A stretch of DNA of 64,000 nucleotides from Epiperipatus broadwayi. Its lineage: Eukaryota; Onychophora; Udeonychophora; Euonychophora; Peripatidae. A model generated the notes under the pieces. It saw only the letters and a program-made list of their open reading frames with translations. It was not told the origin of the DNA and made no database searches. Shown here piece after piece: positions 52,723-64,000 of the stretch (positions are counted from its first letter, which is position 1; the number at the start of each line of letters is the position of its first letter). The stretch spans positions 188,001 through 252,000 of the forward strand of contig JAQFVV010006832.1 in assembly GCA_028023455.1 (NCBI GenBank), written 5' to 3'. The position numbers were made by a program, and so were the translations under genes.

Positions 52723-52776
52723 ATTGAACTATGGGTATTGTTAAGGGTTGTCTCGTTTTGATTATTCAACGTTATA

Positions 52777-52819
52777 TAGTTGATAAAGACTACAAAGTGT
52801 ATAGTCGAAATTACTTCTA
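52777..52819 (+). ncRNA. Hammerhead-ribozyme-like motif, PLE D
   Basis: TAG | TTGATAA | A | GACTA-loop-TAGTC | GAAA | TTACTT | CTA. Same as C except G to T in the stem III palindrome. Confidence 0.45.
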
Positions 52820-52880
52820 AAAGAAAAATAAATTTTTTTTTTTTTTATATTTGTGAAAAATATCAAACTTTATTTATTAC

Positions 52881-52885
<5 letters not shown>

Positions 52886-52957
<72 letters not shown>
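52886..52957. repeat. (TA)n microsatellite
   Basis: About 36 TA units beyond the PLE D tail. Confidence 0.93.
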
Positions 52958-52959
<2 letters not shown>

Positions 52960-53172
52960 CATAAGCCATTCTAGTATTAAACAACTTCTCTGAAATAACT
53001 TAAATAATGATCAATAAATTTATTAATTTAGAAATAAAAAAAATTACATTCGAAGTCTCATTAGTACTCCACAATACAAATACATTACTCTAATTTTGAA
53101 TTACCAATATATATTATTTCCATAAATTGACAACTCAAACAATTACATTTACAAATATATATATATATATAT

Positions 53173-53295
53173 AACAATTCACTAGAACAAAACTACAAAA
53201 TTTTAAATAATGCCTATATGAAATTGAAGAATAATATCCTACAATTTTATATAGGTATTTTTTAAAATTTCATAGTTTTATTCTAGTGAATTGTT
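53173..53295. mobile_element. Short foldback (MITE-like) element between TA tracts
   Basis: AACAATTCACTAGAA is inverted as TTCTAGTGAATTGTT. Arms continue through AAAACTA and CCTATATGAAATTG/CAATTTTATATAGG. TA tracts flank it on both sides. Confidence 0.75.
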
Positions 53296-53314
53296 TTATT
53301 ATACTTATATTATT

Positions 53315-53318
<4 letters not shown>

Positions 53319-53407
<89 letters not shown>
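53319..53407. repeat. (TA)n microsatellite
   Basis: About 44 TA units. Confidence 0.93.
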
Positions 53408-56492
<3,085 letters not shown>

Positions 56493-56551
56493 TGTCATAC
56501 ATGTTTCAAACACATAAAAAAATGTATGGTTATGTTTTAGATCTTAAGAAT
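56493..56551 (+). CDS. Exon-like block 3 of an unidentified gene (alternative: longer ORF to 56689)
   Basis: Acceptor GAATTTTACAG at 56492. Two bases, then SYMFQTHKKMYGYVLDLKN, then donor AAT|GTAAGAGTA at 56552. This end phase fits block 4 at 57328. A second possible donor (CAAG|GTAATA at 56577) would put block 4 out of frame. Without splicing the frame runs on to a stop at 56687-56689, which would make it a terminal exon. Family unknown. Confidence 0.35.
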
Positions 56552-57327
56552 GTAAGAGTAATTTGCAGTAAACAAGGTAATAAAAAACAAGAAATTGAAA
56601 CAGGATTATTTGTTAATTGTGCAGATTTGATAATAAATGAGAAGTCCAGCTATATTTACTTAAATATAGTTAGGAAAATGCACAACTAAATTATTTGTTT
56701 TCAAATCTGTTATTTTTAGTGCACTTAAAGTATAAAGTTTATCTTTTAAAGAAAATGCTTTTCATCTAATATGATTTAAATGCTTTAAGTGATATGTAAT
56801 ACAGGGATTTTGTTCCATATGATAAATACTTCTTATAATGCACAAAATGTATAAAAATTGAGATGTTAGAATAAATTGTAGTAAGAAGGACATAAATAAT
56901 GCCAACTATTATAGCTATATTCATGTATTATCTTTTACCTATGGTAGTCAGTGCTTATTTTTTTACTATATTTGATCTGAGAATTTAACATGCATATGAT
57001 AATAACTATTAAAAAAAACTATCAGTAAACAATTATTGAAATTTTGGCAGAACACTGCATTTACTTTCTTTTCTTTTTGGCATATAAAAATGATTTTTAA
57101 AAATAGTTGATTGAAAGTCTAATTAAAAGACACAAATTGTTTATTAGTTAAATGAATATATTTAAACATTTTATTTATTCATTTACTAAAACCATGCTAA
57201 AGTTGTTCTTAAAATAATAATAATAATAAGTTCTAATGTTCTAGTTGATTAAAGACTGACTAAAATTTAACTTTTAAAAAATGCTTTGGTAAAGTAGCTT
57301 CAAATTAATTATAAATTTTATTTTCAG

Positions 57328-57489
57328 AGAAAATACAAAGCTTATCTTAAAAAAAGTTATCAAGATGATCTTCTAGAAGGAACACTAAAATTATATGTCC
57401 ATGGAAGGCATGAATTACCTATGTATTTTATGAAAGCAAAATCTATCAGTCCTGGTTATATTATAAATGCCAGAATAGAATTCGAAAAG
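57328..57489 (+). CDS. Exon-like block 4 of an unidentified gene
   Basis: Acceptor TTTTATTTTCAG and donor GAAAAG|GTAAAA bracket exactly 54 codons. The peptide starts RKYKAYLKKSYQDDLL, has GTLKLYVHGRHELPMYFM in the middle and ends YIINARIEFEK. Mixed composition and alternating hydrophobic residues suggest a beta-rich fold. I recognise no family. A (TATC)n array lies 57 bp into the following intron. Confidence 0.55.
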
Positions 57490-57545
57490 GTAAAACTGAA
57501 TATGAGTATTTAATCGTATAATGGAATTGTCTGTCTGTCTGTTTG

Positions 57546-58008
<463 letters not shown>

Positions 58009-58170
58009 GATTGTCTATCTTTCTGCCTCCATATCTGTCTGTCTATCTTTTTTTTAAATATATATGTGTTGCATGAAGGATAAGGATATCATTAACAATA
58101 AAATAATGCAAATATGTTATCAATGTTAACAGTAGTTGCTGTAATATATATATATATATATATATATAGA

Positions 58171-58217
<47 letters not shown>

Positions 58218-58237
58218 TATATAATTAATCTAGATGT

Positions 58238-59085
58238 AATTAAAGAGGATTTGAACCCAGACTTCAAGCTGTCTTCAGTCATTCTTTTTATCTAATATAA
58301 CATGTACACATGACTACATACATATGGAAAAAATAAATGATCCCAATGTGTGTATTTTGTGCTGAACCAACACTCATCAGTTTGTTTGGATCACCATCCT
58401 CCACCACACAATTAATCAATTCTTGATTTTATATTAAGATAGAAAATCTACAAACTTTAATGGACAGTCTTCAATCCTCTCTACTCTCTAACTCTTCAAC
58501 CAGCCATATCAATAAAAATCTGATGATGGATTTCTTACGGCTTTTGTTGATGCTATTATTATTGTCATACTAATGTTGACCTTAAGTCATTCTAATCCTT
58601 CGTATGTAGGACCTTACTATGTCCATTTAAATAAACAGAAGAGGGATGGACAAAATACATGGTGAATACATAATATTTAAATACCATTATAGTATATATA
58701 CTTCTGTGTATTTAAATGGAAATATTAAGTTCTTACATATGAGAGGTCAGAATGATATAAGGCCAACATGGATATGACAATAATACTGGCATAACAAGGA
58801 CTTTGACTATTCCAAGATCAGATTTTCACTGATATGGATGGCTGAAGAATTGGATAATGGAGAAGATTGAAGCCGGTTCATTAAAGTTCTATAGATTTGC
58901 TATTTTAATATAAAACTGAGCACTGATTATATATATATGCATGGAAGATAATGATCTGGTTCAGTACAGCATATGCATAGTGGAGTTCATTTATCTTTTA
59001 CATATGTATGTGGTTGTGTGTAACAGTTATATTAGAGTGAATGACTGAAGGGAGCTTGAAAGTCTGCATTCAAATCCTCTTTAAT
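58238..59085. mobile_element. Long foldback element, about 850 bp, arms about 390 bp
   Basis: The left arm ATTAAAGAGGATTTGAACCC...CATTTAAATAAACAGAAG is matched inversely by CTTCTGTGTATTTAAATGG...GCATTCAAATCCTCTTTAAT over nearly its whole length. The loop is about 60 bases near 58640-58700. Arms differ by scattered changes. TA tracts flank both ends. The arm end TTCAAATCC resembles a tRNA-type B box. Confidence 0.82.
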
Positions 59086-59116
<31 letters not shown>

Positions 59117-59166
59117 AAATAAATAATATAAAATATGTTCATATAATAGCAATAATTGTCTATAAT

Positions 59167-59398
59167 AATAATAATACATAAAAGCTTTTTTTTGGCAAAT
59201 ATTAATTTTTACTCTTTTCACTGTGTTGAAATTATTTTATAATTATAATCTACATTGCATACATAGCGACATCTATCTTCTTTATATAAAATTAATTATA
59301 ACCTGTTCTCAATGTAGATAGTAATTGTAAAATAGTTCCAACACATTGAAAAGGACAAAAATTAATATTTGTTGAAAATAAATTTTATGTATTATTAT
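59167..59398. mobile_element. Foldback (MITE-like) element
   Basis: ATAATAATACATAAAA, CAAATATTAATTTTT, CTTTTCA-TGTGTTG and ACATTG pair with their inverse at 59310-59398. Lies between TA-rich ends. Confidence 0.7.
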
Positions 59399-61721
59399 AT
59401 ATATACAATTATTGCTGTTACACAAAAATATTTTATATTACATCGTTTGATTTATTTAAATGTATGTAGAATCAGCATAATCGGTTGTTAAACTTTTTAG
59501 TTTTGATGATATATATATATATATATATAGTACTTGCACACATCCAGTTGCTTAGAATTTAATTTTTATGCATTAAATAATTAACATTAAAATTAATATT
59601 TTCTAAGATTATTAATATTTATGGAAGTATATGATATTTAAAGATTACATTTTTGAAGTTATATATTTCCATTTGCATTATAAATTTTATAGTTCATTTT
59701 TTTGTAAGAATAAAAACAATCTTTAAATCTACGTAATATTTATATACACTTAGAAATGTTTTTATAAGTATGGACTCCTCTGAAAGCTTATATATCTTAC
59801 AATTTTGAAAATTAAATATTTTTATTCTCATATATTGGGACAACATCTTTTTTTTTGATGTTAATTTAGCAAAATTCAAAAAATTATTATATCACTAGCA
59901 GCTAATTTATCTTTTTAAGTTTCTTAAAAATATATTTGTAGTATTACATCTGCTGAGTACAGGTTTGTCAATTGAGATGCTTCAGCTACATATAAATATT
60001 GTATTCTTTCATTATGTTTCTTGATGTACACAAAAATTTATACTGCATACTTTCCCTTAGAATAAATCTTCATAGTATCGTCGCTATTTTTGTCATTTTA
60101 TCGTGCTATGTTCCAGTGATTTTTTAAACTTTAATTTTGGTCATTACTAAAGGTATAATGTAACTATAACATTAAGATGCAAAAATAAATTCTGCTAAAA
60201 CCTTAATAAGGGCATACTAATACAGACAAATCAACGGATGTTTTTGTTGTATATTATTTTATTTTATAGATAATCAAAACTCAGACTTTCAAACTCCCTA
60301 ACTCTATTCCAATTCATCTTACAAAACTTATATGCATGACCACATGCATGTAAAAAAGATAAATGATCTCCAACATAAGTATTTTATGCTGAACCAGCAT
60401 TCATCAGTTTGTCCAGATCAACATAAAATGCATCTATTGGAGATCATTTATCTGTTTCACATGTGTACGGTCATGGGTATCAGTTGTATAAGATGATTAG
60501 GATAGATTTAGGGAGATTAAAAGTCTGAGTTCAAACCCCTTATAATTACAAAAAGTCCAGTATAAACAATATAAATATATTTAAATATTATAAATATATA
60601 TATATATATATAACATTGGGAAACATTTTTTTCACACTTAGACAAGGTTTGTTTATGTAATAAATTTAGAAAAGATGTGTAATATTGAATTATCATTAAT
60701 TAAAAATTAACTGATAATTTGACAGAAAAATTTGCATAAAACATTTATTGTAAAATCTAGTAAAAAATAGATAATGATTTTATTTGCTTTTTTTTTAAAC
60801 TTAAATATAATTACAATCGATTCATAATGTTTTCTTCTTGGATTAAGGATTAAAGAATTGTTGGAAAATCCATGATTAAAAGATAAGTGACCTTAAGTAA
60901 AACATATGACTGGAAAATTTTGACTTACAAGTATATTAATTCAATTTAAATTAATGCGAATTCTAATTGTTAAGCTAATTGAATTGTTGTGATATATATT
61001 TATATGGATGGTAGTTAGGTGTTTGTAAAGGTTTAAAGATATATTTTCCCCAAAACATGGTTCAAAACATATTGTTGCCTTTATTTTATTTCTTTAGTAG
61101 TCAGACTCTTTCTTATATTTACAATATATATATATATATATTAATTTTAATATAAATTATAAAAGAACAGCAATTTACTGTGGTGCTACCTATTGTAAGC
61201 TTGAAAATCTAATAATTATCACATAGAAGTGCATTTTATTTCTCCTCTGAAATCTGGTTTCTGGATTTTTGTATTTATCAGATAGTTATGCATGAGGAAA
61301 CTATCTTTAAGGGTTTATTGCCATCGAGCTAATTGCAAGAAGGAAAAATTGAAACTTTATAAAATATGCAGTTACTGAACTATGTATGCAGATTAGCTGT
61401 GGTTTAAAATTATATGGTTATTTTAATTTTAAGCATTTAACTTGTTACTAAAAAAGTTTAAAAGATTTATTGATGAATAATTGCTCCGAATTCTTATTGA
61501 TAAAAAAATGGCATAAAACAATCTGGAATATGGAATTAAAATGCAATGCTCTCTAATAATCATTGATTGTTCAAAAGAAGAGCTCTGGTTTGTTTATTTC
61601 ATATTTCAATAAGCTAAACAACCTTAGATAAAGATGCCTACAGTTAGAAAAAAAATGAAATCAGCATATCAACATTAGTAGACTGTCTTGAATTTAAAAT
61701 CTTAATTTGTTTTACTTTTAG
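59399..61721. other. Putative intron outside the foldback elements
   Basis: AT-rich, short TA tracts at 59510-59530, 60597-60612 and 61122-61140. No other frame supported. Confidence 0.35.
60270..60548. mobile_element. Foldback element related to the one at 58238
   Basis: AACTCAGACTTTCAAACTCCC is inverted as GGGAGATTAAAAGTCTGAGT. AAATGATCTCCAA-A pairs with TTGGAGATCATTT. It shares CTGAACCA-CA-TCATCAGTTTG and CAGACTT-CAA with 58238-58400, so it is a shorter member of one family. Confidence 0.78.
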
Positions 61722-61859
61722 ATATTTCAGTTTGATAGTAACAAAAAATTAAAGATATACAGTAAAATAAGTGCATTACATTCAGCATTAAATCATATGT
61801 CCTCATTTATAAATGGAAATGCTAGAAAGAGTATGGGTATTAAAATTAATATACATTAG
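61722..61859 (+). CDS. Exon-like block 5, possibly the last exon
   Basis: Acceptor TTTTACTTTTAG at 61721 (or the CAG nine bases on, same frame). The frame reads IFQFDSNKKLKIYSKISALH, SALNHMSSFINGNARKS and MGIKINIH to a TAG at 61857. Its phase joins directly to block 4. An AATAAA lies near 62050. Family unknown. The last residues could instead be intron if a donor (AGA|GTATGG) is used. Confidence 0.4.
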   Translation: MFQFDSNKKLKIYSKISALHSALNHMSSFINGNARKSMGIKINIH

Positions 61860-63615
61860 CATCTGGTAATCACTAATTACTCTAGCTTGTAGTAGACAGC
61901 ATTGTAATGTTTTGTTCTAGAATTCCAGTCTAGTAACCATCAAACCTTGGAATGAGCTAGGATGTGAAGGTTAGGGATGTGGTCAAAGGGAAACAAGATT
62001 TATTGGATTTAAATGATAGTGATTCAAGTGATACTCATGTTATTGTGAATAATAAACACTGATCTTTCATAAAAATCTGTTGTTGTATAATGAAGATATA
62101 TGGGTCAGAAAGAAGTTAAAAATACTAGGTTTATTCAGAACTTAGATGATAATGTAACTAAATTTAATACATTATTTTTTAAACTGAGTGATCTGAATTG
62201 GTTATAAAATCATAGCATACTAACATAATATTGCAATAATTATTTCTATTAAAATGGAAACATTTTTGCCCTTCCTCATCCTCCTAACATACATTAATGA
62301 ATAGTTAACTATATCTTTAATTCATTTTTTATTAGGATCATTCTTTCTTGAATTATTAATGTGCTATGTGATTAATATCCTTTCATATAACTGGTGCCTG
62401 AGATTACTATTTGTAAATTCTACTAATACAAATGGGGGAAAAAAAACTTAATTTGCATAAATAAAAAAGACAATAAATTTGTTATGTATTGCTTCAATTT
62501 ATTTTTATAAAGGCTACATGCATCTTATAATTCACTTTTTTTTTTCATTATTTACATATTAAAAGTATTAAAGTCTGATTAAACTTAAAATATTATTTCT
62601 AATGTATGAACTATTGTGCACTAAGTGATATCATTATGTTTGGTTTCCTATAGTTTAACTTAAATTAAATTTAATCTTTATAGTATTTATGACACTATCT
62701 ACCAAATATATTGTTTGTGGCACCAATGATGTAAACATATACATTTAATGACAGATAGTGTTTGTTAATCAATTCATATACAACTGATAAGTAAATAAAC
62801 ATCTAGGTTAATATAGGATATCTAAACTTTAAAAATAAATTTCATCATTAATAAATTAGTCATTCATCATCATATAATTCTTTATAGTTATAGACATTAT
62901 TCTAACCTTAATGAACTCAACTATATCTTTACTTAGATATAATCATAGCATTTGAAACACTAATTTCAAGAACCACATTGCGATAAATTCAACTGCAATA
63001 AAAACAATAATAAATAAATGTCTAAACCAATTGCATATCTATATCAACTAAATACAGTTGCTTTTCTTTTTTCATAATAATAAAATACTATCTCGAAATT
63101 ATTTCTTTTTTTACATAGTACTTCTGATAGAGGAAATGTTAACTATATATGACAAATCTTGAACATATCTAATCAAACGTCATCACATAAATATAACTGT
63201 TATATGAGAAGAAATACAAAATATTCATTGAACTTAAAACATTTTTTATTTTATATTAAATAAATGTATTATATATAATTATATTCTGATTTCAGACCAA
63301 TTTCTAAAAGTATTTCATCATTATTAGAACTTGAATCATAGGAAGATAAAAAACAAGAAATATTTCCTCATCAAATGAACGTTATTATTATAACTTTGTA
63401 TTTATCTTGTCAATTTTTACAATTACAACACATTCAGCATTTAATAACAAATAAAATGAATACAACTATTAATAATAAATAATTCAGTGTATTAAAATGT
63501 AAATCATAATTAAAGCTTGAATTGATATTTATTCGTAAATGAATACTTTTTAAAAAAAATATGACTCATTGAAAACATTATCAATATGTTCAAATTGCCA
63601 TGTGGCATAGCATCA
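61860..63615. other. AT-rich segment, nothing supported
   Basis: No open frame, long repeat or RNA gene seen. Confidence 0.4.
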
Positions 63616-63694
63616 GCCAGGAAGCGAACCCGCTAACCCGGGACAACTGCTTGTAAAACATCTGTCACTGACATCTCGACCACCAATGCCTGAC
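63616..63694 (-). repeat. tRNA-derived SINE fragment or tRNA pseudogene
   Basis: On the minus strand, GTCAGG at the start can pair with CCTGGC at the end. GGTGGTCGAGATG resembles a polymerase III A box and GGTTCGCTTCC a B box (consensus GGTTCGANTCC). No good anticodon stem forms, so a working tRNA is unlikely. The block is far richer in G+C than its surroundings. Confidence 0.45.
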
Positions 63695-64000
63695 AAATTA
63701 CTTAAATATTTTGATAAAATTTGGTATGGCAATGACGAATAAAATCTATATGCAATTGTGAAGTCAATTTTTTATAAGTGTATTTAAAATCTTAAGTCTA
63801 CTAACACTAAGGTATTACTTCATTTAAATATATTCGCATACACAATTCTATTATATTGTTGCATAATCAATTTATTCTTAGAATATATTATAATTATAAA
63901 TTTATATTTATGGCTCTAAATATGTCTTTATTTTATTTACGATTTTAACATTTTCAATAAATAATTATATTAAACAATTCAAAACAAAGCACAATTATGT
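63695..64000. other. AT-rich end of window, nothing supported
   Basis: No feature seen. Confidence 0.4.

Larger units (their letters stand above)
50430..52830. repeat. Second head-to-head PLE pair (asymmetric palindrome)
   Basis: 50430-51430 (minus) and 51826-52830 (plus) are inverted copies, while 51430-51825 is unique to the left copy (RT N-terminal part). The right copy starts abruptly at CAAGAATTAATAGTCAATTT. The copies are very similar, differing at scattered bases. Confidence 0.85.
51826..52830 (+). mobile_element. Penelope-like element copy D, strongly 5' truncated
   Basis: Starts inside the RT after the catalytic motif and runs through the endonuclease and tail. Inverted relative to copy C. 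Confidence 0.85.

Noticed and set aside
56577-56580. Donor CAAG|GTAATA as the end of exon-like block 3
   Set aside because: It would join to 57328 out of frame and meet a stop after a few codons; the GTAAGAGTA donor at 56552 keeps frame.
63616-63694. Functional tRNA gene
   Set aside because: Anticodon stem does not form and the T loop departs from consensus.

Overview
This is a strongly AT-rich stretch of an animal nuclear genome, most likely an invertebrate. It has eukaryotic splice signals, long introns, very long (TA)n, (TATC)n and (TAA)n arrays, Ty3/gypsy and non-LTR retrotransposons, Penelope-like elements (PLEs) with GIY-YIG endonuclease, and many foldback elements. I cannot name the species. 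No bacterial, organellar or viral gene set is present.

Layout. Positions 6-21,101 read as one Ty3/gypsy element (Gypsy-1) with 2.5-kb LTRs, a broken gag-pol on the + strand and three later insertions nested inside it. The insertions are a 5'-truncated non-LTR element in the 5' LTR (997-2,472, minus), a solo LTR with a 4-bp target duplication (3,985-6,172), and a complete but pol-less LTR element with 2-kb LTRs (6,205-12,528). Removing the two LTR insertions at their target duplications rejoins the gypsy leader to its gag. Positions 21,102-23,095 hold no recognisable gene.

Positions 23,202-26,680 are two PLE copies head to head, forming a long palindrome. Positions 26,738-29,690 are foldback and inverted-repeat elements. 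From about 30,000 to 61,860 I see five exon-like blocks on the + strand, at 30,011, 33,845, 56,493, 57,328 and 61,722. They may belong to one very large gene of unknown function, or to two. Its putative introns hold a (TATC)n array, a dispersed repeat family, a second relative of the gypsy element (Gypsy-2, 37,736 to about 49,790, heavily decayed), a second head-to-head PLE pair (50,430-52,830), and several foldback elements. A tRNA-like or SINE-like block lies near 63,650.

The most notable signal is a hammerhead-ribozyme-like motif just downstream of the endonuclease stop in all four PLE copies. Stems I and II covary between the two PLE families, and stem III is a short palindrome suited to a dimeric ribozyme. 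A fifth copy with an intact core (CTGATGA...GAAA) stands alone at 37,357-37,402. The second theme is the density of long inverted repeats, about a dozen, several inside a putative transcription unit.

All coordinates, repeat matches and translations were read by eye. No alignment, folding or database search was run.
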